From NCBI GenBank assembly GCA_016110215.1, contig JADWQD010000033.1, positions 1 through 30,819 on the forward strand: 30,819 bases of DNA. Direction: 5' to 3'. Below, one piece after another: positions 11,001 through 23,800 of this stretch. Source of the stretch: Capronia americana. Taxonomy: Eukaryota; Ascomycota; Eurotiomycetes; Chaetothyriales; Herpotrichiellaceae. The translations under genes and the position numbers were made by a program. Under the pieces are notes generated by a model. It was not told the origin of the DNA. It searched no databases and worked only from the letters and a program-made list of their open reading frames with translations. The first letter of the stretch is position 1. Every line of letters starts with the position of its first letter.

Positions 11001-13610
11001 AAGAAGTAGGTCTTTCATCTTAATAGTATATATTATATAATAGCGTTTATATACTAGTTTAACCTTTAGACTAATATTAAATATATCACTAAAGTAATAA
11101 GTAAATAGACTAGCGCTAAAATAATTTTATAAGCCCCTACTATTAACTAACTATAGGCTTTATATTAAAAGTATAAGTCTACCCTAGTTAATATACTAAA
11201 AGAAGTCTCTATTCTACTATAGGACCCTACCCTAAAATATAGATTATAGCTTAATTATAGTTTCTATCGCTGATAAGTATATATAGAAATATATACCTTA
11301 AGTAATATATTAAGTTTAACCCTAAAGACTATTAAGGTAAGTAGTATATTATATTTAGATAATAAATAATTATTTATACTAACTTTTAATAAATAGTAAT
11401 ATAGATTATTAACTTAGTTAACTATAAGAAGGTCCCTTTAGAGTTCTATATTATAGTATATATAAATAAGCGTAATATTACCTAAATAGACTCTAAGAGT
11501 AACTACTATTTATACCTTTATAATCTTTACCTATAATAAAAGCGGAAAAAGAAAGAGAATATAAATAAAGATAGTATCTCTAATATTAATAAGTAATTTT
11601 AATTCTTCTATACTAAGTACCTTACCTAAGTATCTATAAACTTTAAGTAATACTATATACTTCTCACTAATTCCGCTTAGCGAAAACTAGTAAACCGCTA
11701 GTATAAGTTTAATTTTAGGTATATAATATTTTATATATATTAGTTTATATAGGCGGCTAGTTTCTATATAGATAAGGTAGGGCTATTCTCTTTTAATAAA
11801 TAATTATTTAACTTTATAGTAGTATATAGACTAAGTACTAACTATATTTATATTAATTTTAGTTAGCCGTTATTAAGTTAATATTAAAAACTATTATAAA
11901 AGCCCTTAGCCTATATATTAATATTATACTTACTAAAGATTTAAACTTATTAGCTTAAGTTAGAGTTCCTAAAGATAATATTAATTCCCTATATATTCTC
12001 TTCTTCCCTTACTCTATTAATAACTATAATAAGTAATTTTCTATAAAGTTTAATTAGTTTATTAATAAAGCGGAAAACTTATAGTATTAAGAGATATTTT
12101 AGTCGACTAATACTTTTAATAATAAGACTATATTCTTTAAATATTAATAACTAAAATTTTATTATAATTTAAACTATAAGAAACTTATAGAATTATATAC
12201 TATTTTATATAAGTCGCGCTATTAAATCTCTTAATATTATAATATATTTATATACTATAGTAAAAATAAAAAGATTCTTTATTAACTAGTATATTATATT
12301 CTCTACTTTATAAATCCTACTTAAATTAAGCTAGTTAACGCTAATAAATTATAAAGAAATAAAGACCTTATTATCTTAATTTAATAAGGGTATTTTTTAT
12401 CTCTAGTTATAGTTAATAATAATAAACTCCCTAACCTTATAAATAACTAATTTAATAATAATAAGACCGGTAATAAGAAAGATACTAAGGAAAAGAAAGA
12501 TAAATATATTATTATCTAATTCTTTTAAAGTCTATATTACTTATTAAAGAATAATATATAGGACTTTAAAGAGGCTAAGATATAAATATTTATTTATATT
12601 ATACTTTTCGCCTTAATAGTTATTATTTAGGTAAAAGTTAACTTTAATAAAAAGCGCTTTTATTAAGCTCTTATATAACTTAATTAATAAGTATATTATA
12701 ACTACTTTTTCTATATATTATTTAAGTAACTATTATAGTTAATAATAAGTATCCTTAGCTATTAGTATTTTATAAATATTATAATACTATTTAAGAATAA
12801 GCTAAAAGTATTTATATATTATTATTAAGTCCCTTTTACTTTACTTCTATATTATCGCTAACTAATATACTATAAAAGCGCGCGTTAAAGCTTATAGACC
12901 TAGATTTAGCTATAAGCCGCTTTATATTAAAGCTTAGTCTTATATAAATATATAGTATCTATATTAACTAAGCTTTATATTATTATAGAGAGAGAATAGT
13001 AAATATAATTAAATAAGCTATCTATACTAAAGAAGTATATATAGGCCTATATATCCTTTAAGACTACTAAATTATCTTAAACCGCTTAAGAGAGAAGATA
13101 AAGAAAAATAATTAACTTTAAAAACTTAATAACTTAAATAATAATAATACTCTTTTAAAAGGTATTAACCTTAAAACTATAACCTTAGTAAGTACTTCTA
13201 TTAAATATAAATATTTATTTATTATTAAATCTAATTATTATAACTTAATATAGAATATAAATATTACTAAGAAGGAGGTATAAATTATTATTAACTATAA
13301 TATTATAGAACTATAAAAATTAAATATTAATCTTTCCCCTAATATAGCCTCTAAATAACTCCTTACTTAACTCTCCCCTCCCCCTATACTAAATTACTTA
13401 TTAATATTTTTCTTTAAGGGCGACTTTAACTATAAAGCCTCTAAGGCCGCTTTATAGTTAATACTAAAGAGTAAAAAGAAATAAAAGACTATAGGTAGTA
13501 TATTAAAGGGGAATAAGCGCGCTAAGAAGTAGAGATAATATAAGAAGAAGGTTAATAGTAGTTTATTAAATATATATAGGCGTTATAATATAGTAAATAT
13601 TATTATTATA
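8030..13610 (+). pseudogene. Large unrecognised plus-strand gene remnant (copy 1)
   Basis: More heavily mutated counterpart of 20900-26480. The same frames can be followed: for example the frame at 9810 onward (KDLKVLRA in copy 2) aligns codon by codon. Almost every CA and TG is gone, and stops are more frequent than in copy 2. AT palindromes punctuate it at the same places as in copy 2. Function unknown. Start, stop and any introns cannot be fixed. Confidence 0.65.
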
Positions 13611-13613
13611 TTT

Positions 13614-13749
13614 AGCTATAACCCTACTAAGTATAGTAGATAAGTTATTTTCTCTTTAGTTAAGTCTCTTAATATATATTAGGCTATAACCTTATTAAGT
13701 AAAGTAAATAAGTTATTTTCTTTTTTATTAAGCCTCTTAATATATATAT
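13614..13749 (+). repeat. 68-bp tandem repeat, 2 units (copy 1)
   Basis: Units start at 13614 and 13682 (RGCTATAACCYTAYTAAG...). Copy 2 has three. 68 is not a multiple of three, so it probably lies in non-coding sequence at or past the 3' end of the plus-strand gene. Confidence 0.88.
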
Positions 13750-14055
13750 AAATATTATAGAGTAGTAAGCTTTTACTATTATATTAAATAATAAGTAATA
13801 TAAATAAAGATATACTAGCTATTACTTCTTATATTAAGTTAATAGTAGTTTAAGTAAATAGATTTTATTTCTTTAGAAAAAATTATATTATTCTATAGCT
13901 TTAGCTTTATAAATAATTATTTATTTAACCCCTAAAACCTCTATATACTATTTACCTTCTTTTAACTAATTTTACTTATTAAATTAGTTATTAGTAAAGT
14001 TAATTTTATATTAGATATAATCTTATATATACTTTTTATTAAGTTATATATAACT
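13750..14055. other. Gap between convergent gene remnants (copy 1)
   Basis: No frame could be read on either strand. It contains the last AT palindrome of the copy (13909). No terminator or RNA gene was seen. Confidence 0.4.
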
Positions 14056-14059
14056 AATA

Positions 14060-17000
14060 ACTAGAAATACTATACTACTATATAATTAACTATATATCTT
14101 AAAACCGCCCGGTCTTTAGACTACCTCCTTAATAGTATTTAATAAGTATAGTCGTCCTTAGCTTATAAGTTAAGATAATATTACTAATTATCGCTAAGAG
14201 TAGGCTTATCTCTATTAAAGGGCCTTTAATAAGCGGTAATATAACTAGTAGTTAAGTACTATACTATTTACTTATATATAATTATAATAAGATAAAGTAA
14301 TTATTAAGTTTAGTCTTAAGACTAAGTAGCTCTTATTTATATAACTTATTATTAAACTATATATTTAAGGCGTAACTCTCTTTATTAATATACTTAATAT
14401 ATAAGGATAGTAATAATTTATTAAGGTTAATAAGTATTATACTCTATATAATAATAATTTAGTTAATAATAATTCTATCCTTATACCCTTACTTACTATT
14501 AGATAACTAATTAATAATCTTATACTATCCTCTTAGCTATCGCCCGCGCCTTTAGTTTTAGGGGCTACTTTATTATCTATCCTCTCTCCGGCTCCTTAAT
14601 CTTCTCTTAAACCCTTCCGCTATAGTAATATTTATAATTAGGTTTATATTTATCTAGGGCCTAGTTACTTTTAATTAGGCCCTTTATATTTATTTTTATA
14701 TATCGCCCTTATTACTAGTCGCTTAAGTTATTTAGCTAATATACTATTATCTTATAATAGTTAAAGTCTATTTATCCCCTCTCGCTAATCATCCTCTCCG
14801 CTTAGATATATAGCTATACCTAATCCTCTTACTCCGGCTTTACTTTTAGAAATACCTCTCTTTAATAATACCCCCCTCCTTAAGTCTTCTTATCCTAGTA
14901 ATAAAGTAGAAATATCTAGAAAGGAATTTAAGTCGGAATAATTATATTAGTCTCTTATACTTAATAACTTTAAGATATAGACCGCTTATAATCTTTACTA
15001 TACTATAACTTAGTTATACTAGTAGCTCTAGAGCGGTTTTAACGGCTACTTAATTACTATTTATATTAAGTAGTATAGTTATTATATAAATAACTTTAGT
15101 ATTAATTATATATTCTTAGTTAACCTCTTTATAAATAATAATTTTTTATCGGTCCTTAAGTTAAAGAAGATTTTAAAACTTAAGTAACTATATTATTAAG
15201 AGATATCTTAACTTAACTAGTAGTAAGTAAAATTTTATAGTATTTAATATAATTAGTATTATTAATATTATTCTCTATATATATATCTTTATATTAAGAA
15301 GATATAAAAGGCTATCCTTAATATTATCTTTAATATTAATAGTTTTCTTAAATTTACTAGTTTACTTTATATAGCTTAATAAGATATTTAGTACTAACTA
15401 ATTATATAAATTAAGTAGAATATTATTATTAATATATATATTAAATTTAATATTTTTTATAATAGTAAGGATCTTAATAATACTCCTTATTATATAGTAG
15501 CTCTTCTTTATAATATCCTCTATTTTCTCCTTAGTTAACTAGTAAGTACCTTTAAAGTAACTATATATATCCTCTTTCTTTATCTCTCTACTCTATAAGA
15601 TAATAATAAGTTTAACGCGCTTACTTAAGAGTAACTTACTTAGTAGCTTAACTAGATATTTTATCCCGTTATTTATTAGAATATATTAATATATATATTT
15701 TAGTACCTAATAATAAGCTATTATTAGGCCCTTATTATTTTATAGATATATTAAGTAGAGAGTTAGAAGATTAAGATTAGTAGTTATATAAGTTAATAAA
15801 GTATTAATTATTATTTATAGCCTAAGTATTTAGTTAATATTTAGGCGGCTATTTTTAACTATATTAGTATACTTAATCTTTAGAACTTTTAAGAATTCTA
15901 ACTCTTCTTCTTAGCTAAAGATACTAAGCTTTAATTTAAGACCTCTCTAATCTACTTAATTCTTTACTATACTATAAAGGACTTTTAGCTATATCTTAAC
16001 TAAATATTTAATTAAGATTTTATTTACTATAAGCGCCTCTATATTAATATTAATAAAGAGATTTATTCTCTTATAGCCCTTCTTTACTATTAGGCGGCGG
16101 CGCTTAACTAAAAGCCTTAAGTTTATCTTTAGTATTAGTATTACCTTAAATACTATATTTATAAGATATATAATTAGTAATCTTTATCTATAAATAAACT
16201 TAGCTAGCGATACTATATCTAAAATATACTATATAATATATATATCTTAACTAGTATTACTTCTTAATAATCTTATCTCTACGCTAAAAGACTAATTTAT
16301 TTATAATTCTATAGCTTAATAAAAAAGATCTAAAATATTATAAAACTAATATCTTTTAAGAATAACGCTTTAAAAGAATTAGCTCTTAATCTACTTATTC
16401 TTTATAATATTTAAAACTCTCTTAATAACTATTATTATTTACTTAATATAATATATAATATTTACTATATAAGTAAGTAGTAAGTATATTATTCTCTCTA
16501 TAACTTATAATAAAAGTTATTTAGAATCTATAAAGAATATTAAATTACTTAGCTTCTTTTTCTTACTCTTCTTAATTAACTCTCCCTAAAGCTATATAAT
16601 TATCTTAAGATTATCTTTATTAATAGTCTACTATATATATAGCCTATTTAGACTTATATTTATCTTAACTTTCTTTAATATAGTATTAATAAATTTATAA
16701 CTAGATTTAAGTATCTTTATATATAGTCTAATTAAGAGCTTATAATATAAAAGTAAATAAAAATAATAACTATATTCTTATAATATCTTTACTATATTCT
16801 TAGCGGCTATTAGCTCTTATAGAAGTCTACTCTTTAATAAAGTTAGTGAAAGGCTTATTATAATTATAATATTAGGACTAATTATTACTATTAGTTTAAA
16901 CTAAAATTCTATAATATCCTCTTATAATATAAGTATATTTAGTTTAAACTATATATTAACTAAATAAAGCTTATTTTTTATTTTATAGTTATTAACTATA

Positions 17001-17705
17001 TACTTTTTAATAACTTAATTCTTTAGAGATAATATTTATACTATAGTAAGCTTACTTAAAATTTTATTATCTATACTTAGTTTATTAATTATACTTTTAG
17101 TTAAGTTTATAATTTTAGCTAAATTAATAATATTATTATTTATAATTAGCTTCTTAAATAGATAATATATATTATTTTTTACTAATTTTAAATTAATATA
17201 TTATCCTTACTAAATAAGGGTGAGATCTACTCTAACTATTATAAAGAAGTAATAAAAGAGCTTAAACTATTCTTTATTTAGTACTTTAATATAATTATAG
17301 TAAAGCTAATATATATTATCTTTAGTAATTACTCTCTATATAACCCGCTTATTAAGCTATAGTAATACTTCTTTAATTAAGGCGATAAGTAGAAATAAAA
17401 GTATTAAGATATTAAGAATTTTTATATTTTATATTAGTATATTATTAATAGCCTTTATATCTACCTTAATATTAACTATACTATTATTTAGTATTTTTAG
17501 TAGCTTTTCTAGTATATATTATTTACTTATTATTAGCTACTTTCTATTCTTTATCTCGCTAATCTTCTTTAATATAGTAAAGATAGTTATAAATAAATAT
17601 AGTATATAATTTAATTTATTTATTATAATACTATTATTAAACTTTATCTTTTATAGAAGAAATAAGTTTAAGCTAAAAAAAATATATTAAAAGGCTAGTC
17701 TATAC
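14060..17705 (-). pseudogene. Large unrecognised minus-strand gene remnant (copy 1)
   Basis: Counterpart of 26990-30645, convergent with the plus-strand remnant. The alignment is colinear, with extra C-to-T and G-to-A changes on both strands. No AT palindrome occurs inside it. Function not recognised. Confidence 0.6.
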
Positions 17706-17783
17706 TATAAACTAAGCTTAGGTTTAGAGTAAAATAATAGAAATAATATAATAAGATTAGTACTATTAGATAGAGCTTATCTA
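17706..17783. other. Junction sequence between copies 1 and 2
   Basis: About 78 bases with no clear match to the sequence that follows copy 2 at 30646. No TTAGGG interstitial telomere motif is present, so the junction is not an obvious fused telomere. Confidence 0.6.
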
Positions 17784-17892
17784 GACGGTTTAAATAATAT
17801 AACTTTTATTTAATAATATCTTATAATAAGTATAGTAGTCGTCGCTAAAGATATAGTTATTATAATAGTATATAGTAAGTTAGCCGAGGGCC

Positions 17893-17993
17893 GCTAAGAG
17901 CGTGATAATTTAGAACCCGATTCGGTATCGCGCGCCAAGAGCGTAATAATTCCTAACCGATCCGGTATCGCGCGCTAAGAGCGTAATAATTCC
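17893..17993 (+). repeat. 40-41-bp tandem repeat, copy 2
   Basis: Units start at 17893, 17934 and 17974 with GCYAAGAGCGT and end in GGTATCGCGC; two full units and a half. Confidence 0.9.
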
Positions 17994-17998
17994 ACCTA

Positions 17999-18112
17999 TA
18001 GCCTTACACCCTGACCCACTATAACGCAGCCTTACACCCATCACGCCGTAGCCTCTTACACCTACCACGCCGCAGCCTCTTACACCCACTACGCCGCAGC
18101 CTCTTATAAAGT
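17999..18112 (+). repeat. 24-bp GC-richer tandem repeat, copy 2
   Basis: About four imperfect units of CAGCCTCTTACACCYACYAC plus GCCG. It is one of the few places in the element that keeps CAG and CAC. The copy 1 equivalent is strongly C-to-T converted. Confidence 0.85.
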
Positions 18113-18454
18113 ATACTATAATATAGGCCTACACCCTACTATAACTTAGTATTTATAGCCCACTTTTATAACGCTCCGCCGATAGTAATCTTATAACTAA
18201 GTTTAATATAAATACTTATTTATACCTTTAATATATATAATATAGAGATAAATAATCTTTCAAATTATTTATCTTTTAAGTTATATATACCTATTCGTCG
18301 CTTAATTTCAACCTTCCCCTCTATTATATCTTACTCTCCCCCGTCCGGTATATATAAACAATACGAAATTTTATTCACTTTAACCCGTAGTGACGCTCTT
18401 TCCACTTATATAACCACGCGTTTAAAGTACTAGTCTTGCCCCCCTTCGCAGCCG

Positions 18455-19246
18455 CTCTATCTAACCGGTAGTAGATAGTAGAGAATAGAGTAGAGACTTC
18501 CAGTTACGGCGATGAATATATAGCCGCGGAAGTAGTAGACTTATATACTAGCTAGGAGAGCGCCGGATATAACCCTAGTAAGTATCCGATATATTATATA
18601 TAAATAAATATTTATTCTAATATACTCTCATCTAGTCAATATAAGTAACGACAACTACGAGAGTCCTACTAAACAAAACACCACTCTCGGCGGTACTATA
18701 TAACCTTTCTATATTCCCCGGGAACTCTATATTTTCCTAGACCCGAAATACTTATATATCTAGATACTAGCTAATCTAGTTATAACACCAACCTAGAGAA
18801 AAAAATATATATTTATAGTGGGCGATAGAACCACCACTATTAACATTAAATTAAACGTTCACCTCTTTATTATATATATATCTAAATATACCGTCCCGAA
18901 AGTCGTCAAGCTATAGATCCTATAGGAAATATAGAAATATAGGTATAATAAATTTATTATCAGCTATTTATAAGTTCACTTAAATAAGCTATAACTAATA
19001 AACCCTATCCTTACAACCGATAAAGTGCCCCTATATAAGTTTACGCCTCCGAACCCGTATAGCTACGTCTATAAAGAGTTTAACTATAATTCTAAATAGC
19101 GGTTCAGCTATAGGTGAATATATATAGGTAGAGATAGCCGTTAGAAACTAGGGTAAGTATAAAGAAATAATATATACCTCTATAAGGTAATAAACTATAA
19201 CGACCGCTAGAGTAGAGGTACTTTATATAGTACTTAATAAAAGGCT
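18455..19246 (+). pseudogene. Unrecognised ORF remnant, paralog A (copy 2)
   Basis: A plus-strand frame from about 18689 to 19160 reads as a protein of roughly 155 codons with about 11 stops, all TAG/TAA at likely Gln/Trp positions. Landmarks are YIPRELYIFLDPKYLY, VGDRTTTINIKLNV, and VPLYKFTPPNPYSYVYKEFN. The upstream part to 18455 is similar to paralog B at nucleotide level. No family was recognised and no start could be fixed. It ends at an AT-palindrome (19247). A and B look like an old tandem duplication of one small gene or of one exon/domain of the larger downstream gene. Confidence 0.6.
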
Positions 19247-20281
19247 ATAAATAAATATTTATTATAGTACTAGACTATTTTATACACTAGTTAAAGTTAC
19301 TATTAGATAAATAAACTCTTAAATTATTTATATTACTAGATATAAATTACTATTTATTAATTAATATAAATATTCCCCTCTATTATATTCTCCACCTACC
19401 TATAAATAATCTAATATCTTATTTATTTTAATAGTAATTAACTCTTTTAATATTAGTAACCGCTATTAAAGTAAGAGCCTTTTCACCCCCTCCTCACTAT
19501 TAACTATATCTAACTAAATAGACGATAGTAGAGGAAGGTGAAAAGAACCCGACCTAAGGTGTAGAAGGTTTTCTAACGGAGGTTATAACTTTATCTACTA
19601 GTTAGGTGAGTGTTTAACCTAGATCTCATATATAGTGTAATATTACCTATAAATAATTATTTATCCTAATATACTCTTATTCAGCTAATATAGCTAATAA
19701 TAATAGTAATAATCCACCTAAGGGCGTAAGCGCTTACTATATTATTATATAACCGTTCTATCTTCACTTATCTCCTTCTTTACTCAACTTTCTAGGGTTA
19801 AATTATATATAGTTCTTAATAAATAGACTTTACTTAAGAGATAATTTAGAACTATATATATTAATATATAATAACCGCACCACCACCCTAAAAATACTAA
19901 GATATATTTTTCTATTTATAAAGTGCCTAGTAAATATACTATTCCCTAAAGCCCTAAAGCTTAAAATCCTTAAAGTAATCTAAATACTCGGATATAATGA
20001 ATAAAAGGTTAGCCACCTACTAGTTCACCTTAATAAAATCTAACCAGCGGAGCCCGTCCTTTCGACTAATGAATATCCGTCACGCTAATTCGTCCCTAAG
20101 AATGTATTTAAAGATTATAATAATTAATCCGAGTAGCGTCTCGGCTATAAAGATATATAAGTAGACTAAGCGGTCTAAAGAAACCGATATAGGGATTAAG
20201 GGATTAAATATTTATCTCTTAGTTAAATAAATAGCGGCGATAAGAGGTACTTTAGATAGTATATAAGTAGGTTAGGAAGGG
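19247..20281 (+). repeat. 1,035-bp block present only in copy 2, flanked by direct AT-palindrome copies
   Basis: The motif ATAAATAAATATTTATT occurs at 19247 and again at 20282. Copy 1 has a single motif at 7464, with the left flank of 19247 and the right flank of 20282. The block contains paralog B. Confidence 0.85.
19500..20281 (+). pseudogene. Unrecognised ORF remnant, paralog B (copy 2 only)
   Basis: The plus-strand frame from about 19745 to 20190 resembles paralog A. Both read NRTTT followed by a hydrophobic stretch, then a conserved VHLNK motif, then an aromatic/Asn-rich segment (VFKDYNN here, VYKEFNYN in A). About nine stops in 107 codons, all TAA/TAG. Divergence from A is well beyond what RIP explains, so the duplication is older than the duplication of the whole element. 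It is absent from copy 1. Function unknown. Confidence 0.6.
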
Positions 20282-20409
20282 ATAAATAAATATTTATTTT
20301 AATACTAGGCTATTTCTACGCATCGGTTAAAGCCACTACTACCCTATAGATAGCACTAGATATAAATAATTCTAAATCCTATTTATATCCCCTCCCCCCC
20401 TTAGTAAGT

Positions 20410-20562
20410 CTTAGCGATAATATAAATAATATACTATACTACTATAAAATTTACTATACTCTTAGCGGTAATATTAATAATATACTATATTACTATAAAA
20501 TTTACTATACTCTTAGTAATAATATTAATAATATACTATACTACTATAAAATTCACTATACT
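20410..20562 (+). repeat. 51-bp tandem repeat, 3 units (copy 2)
   Basis: Units start at 20410, 20461 and 20512, each CTTAG...ACTATACT and exactly 51 bases. Read in one frame each unit gives a 17-residue Asn/Tyr-rich peptide, but coding status is not established. One unit more than copy 1. Confidence 0.92.
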
Positions 20563-20899
20563 TAAAAGTCTTAGCGGCGGCCCGTCCTTAAATATTTTAT
20601 CCCTACTTAATTAAATATAAACTTTTATCTTATCCTCCGCCGTCCTATAAATAAGATCTAAAATTATTTATTCTACTTTACCTAAATAATTAGTAAGCTG
20701 AGATTAAATAATTATTTATAATCGCCGCTAAATAACACTACTAACTCCCTAAGTAAGTTAGAGCTCTCACTATAAATAAATAATTATTTATTCTATATCT
20801 TTTCTATTAAGAGAGATTCTACTCTTCTCTATATATTAAAAGAGCTCTAAGGTAAGTATAACTATAGGTATCCTAGCCTTAGACCCTTATCTAGTATAG

Positions 20900-23800
20900 T
20901 TATATACTTCCCTATAATATAACCGTATAAGGTCTCTAATACTAACCTATAGCGTATAGCGCACTACTCTTATATTACTTTTCCTACTATTAAAACTAAG
21001 TATAAATAATTATTTATCTTCACCGAACCCTAAGTATAATTATAATATAATCCGTTTATAATAACCGCCTAACCTAGCGTCTATTAAAAAATCCTATAAT
21101 AAATAATAATCACTAAATAGCCTAACTCGTCTTATAGTATTATATATAGTAATAGCCACAATATTAAGGACCCCGGTTTTATTATACCTAAGGAGTTAAA
21201 TTAGTAGGGACTAGTAGTAACCTCACTATAGCTAACCCTAGCGAAATTTATAACTCACCTTAGAGAGGGTAGTAAAGTATTATACCTTCCCTCTATATAA
21301 CTAACCTACTAACTAACTTAGCGAAATATAAATACCTAGTAATATAGCGCCGCGATAAAAGCGAATTATAAATAATAATAAGTTATCGCCGTTATCCTCT
21401 CCTCCCGTAGATAATAATAACTAAGGGTCGATATATAAGAATTCCTCTCTAAGTACAGTAATAGAAGATAATAAAAGTATAGTAGTAGAAAATAATAAAG
21501 ATAGAGAAGCTAATACCGCTAGTAATAGAGAACTTAAGAAAGTCGTAAAAGCCCTTAAAATAAATATCGACTTATTATTTAATACTATATACTACTACAC
21601 CCCACTACTCGGTGAGTATTTATTTTATCCTAAAGTATAAATAATTATTTATATTAATATTTTATATAGATATCTAAACTTACCTCTTTAAATATAATAA
21701 TATTAAGTATAGAATTAAACTCCTATTATATATAGCTTACTATATATAGTAAGCCGAAGAGATAATTATAGCCCTATACTTTATAAATAAAGTTATCTTT
21801 AAAGTAAGACTTATAGAAAATACACTAAAGGCTATACTAAGGTTCTTTTCTCACATCTAACAGCGCTAGACAACACTTCTAGAAAAGGTCCGCGGTTTAT
21901 AAGCGATAAAATAAAGCTTCCTAATTATATAGCTAGATCTAAAACTTAAATACTACTATATATTCTTTAAGGTACTAAAGCTATTAGTGAAGCTAATTAA
22001 TAATCTCTATACTTAGTACTTAATAATAAATCCGGCCCTTATTAAAGTATATAACTTAGCTAAATAAGTTACTAAAACTAGAATAAAGTAAGACTATTAA
22101 AATAAGCTCTTCTCCTTTCTTAAGTTATATAATATAGAATTATAAGTAATACACCTTATTAAGTAAGAGAATAAGTTACTCAGCCGCGGCTAGGACGTCC
22201 CTTATAATATTATAGCCACGACCTTAAATAAAGCTATAGCGTAGTGTATAGAGAAGACACCTCCTCTACCGGTAATTAAGCTTAGATCACCTAATCCTAG
22301 AGCCGATAAAACCTCCCCTAAAAAGGTTAAAGCTATTTAGTAAAAAATAGCGAAGTTATATTTACCTATATAGATATATAAACTAGGTATAGATATAAAT
22401 CTTTTATATTATAAAAAATAAATAAATATTTATATTAATATATAAAGTAGAAATTATTACCTTTATATATAGTATACCTAATAAAGGTAAAATTAAGTTA
22501 AAACTTTTATAATTCACTATATACTATACACTATAAGTAGTATATTCTATCATCCCGTATTATTTCTTTAATAAAATCGTCTTTAAGGCTAAATATATAC
22601 TTAATAACGAGTCTAATATTCTTTAAGTATACTTTAATCTATAGAAACTTTAAAAAAAAATAAAACTTACTAACCCTAAAGACCTTAAGGTATTACGCGC
22701 TGTATATATCGCCTTAGACGATAATACTCCTATAGAATATCGCCTAAAGGTAGTGCGCGGGCTACCCCTAAAATTCGCCTTAGACCTCCGGCACTAGTAC
22801 GGTAATAGCCTCGCCGCTACTATAAAGGCTAAAGATCTTATATATATAATTAAAGATATACTAGAAAAAGACGCGGACATCTAGACTAAGAAAGACTTAA
22901 TTACTTTTATCTCTACTCACTAATATAAGCTAGGCTTATTACACCTTAAGACTACTATAAATATAGTATTCGCTTATACTTAAATAAGAGTATATAGTAT
23001 ACTTAGCGATACTATTAAAGAAGCGCTTTAATATATATAGGCCACTAAGGCAGCCTATAGTAGAGACCTATAAACCTCCTAGCAGCGAATAAATAAATAT
23101 TTATACTAATATATTATAGAACCCGACGCTAATAACGACCTAGTACGACGTAAGGCCCTCGCTTATCTTACACTCGACCTATATAAAGAATACCTAGAGC
23201 TGGTACTTAAGGGTAAAGAAGTTAGCTAGTAAGCCTACTCTAATATATATAAGCGCCTATATCTAAGTTCAGTATTAGCGAGAGATATTTCGGCCCTCCT
23301 TAAACCGATTAATTACACCGAGATACCTCCCACCTATAGTAAGCGATCCGGCGCCGGCGCTATACGAATAATTATTTATACTAATATATATTAGTTAATC
23401 TCTACTTAAAAGATAACGAAGATATAACTACTATTTCTATACCTAAGTCCGTTACCTTAATAATAAAGAAGGTAATCTAATAAACTAGTACCGGGTTAGT
23501 AAGATAGTACTAATTAATTAACGCGGTTATTAAAGAGGACTAGAGTAAGTCTCCGGATATAGAATATAATATTCTTAAGGCCGCTATCTAAATACACTAA
23601 ATAAATAGCGTTACTAATCCCGAGCCGATAGATATTACCGACCTTAATCTAACTAATAATATAGTTAATAAAGACCTAATACTAATAATAATCCGAGAAA
23701 ATACTATAGCTATTACCTTAATATAGATACTATATTTTAATACCGCGTAGACCGTAAGTCGGCCTTTAGTCTATAAATAATTATTTATACCTAACTTCTA

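Larger units (their letters stand above)
6827..13924. repeat. Dispersed AT-palindrome family in copy 1 (15 sites)
   Basis: Sites of ATAAATAATTATTTAT or the variants ATAAATAAATATTTAT / ATAAATATTTATTTAT begin near 6827, 7464, 7834, 7905, 8131, 8766, 9547, 10218, 10493, 10902, 11362, 11796, 12582, 13207 and 13909. A weaker relative is near 6467. Many are followed by TA(C/T)TAATAT. None lies in 14060-17705 or in the retrotransposon. Confidence 0.85.
6062..17783 (+). repeat. Subtelomeric element, copy 1 (centromere-proximal, heavily RIPed)
   Basis: From 6067 the sequence follows 17789 onward nearly base for base through the whole element, with T/A here wherever copy 2 keeps C/G. Recognisable homology ends near 17705. 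Copy 1 lacks 1,035 bp present in copy 2 and has one unit fewer in the 51-bp and 68-bp tandem repeats. The two copies are direct tandem repeats. No coding frame survives. Confidence 0.95.
17789..18450. other. Left non-coding end of copy 2 with short tandem repeats
   Basis: No coding frame seen. It holds the 40-41-bp and 24-bp repeat arrays and then an AT-rich tract up to paralog A. It keeps much more C and G than the same stretch of copy 1. Confidence 0.6.

Noticed and set aside
17706..17783. Interstitial telomere repeat at the junction of the two copies
   Set aside because: Only CTTAGGTTTAGAG is present. No TTAGGG unit occurs, so there is no support for telomere fusion.
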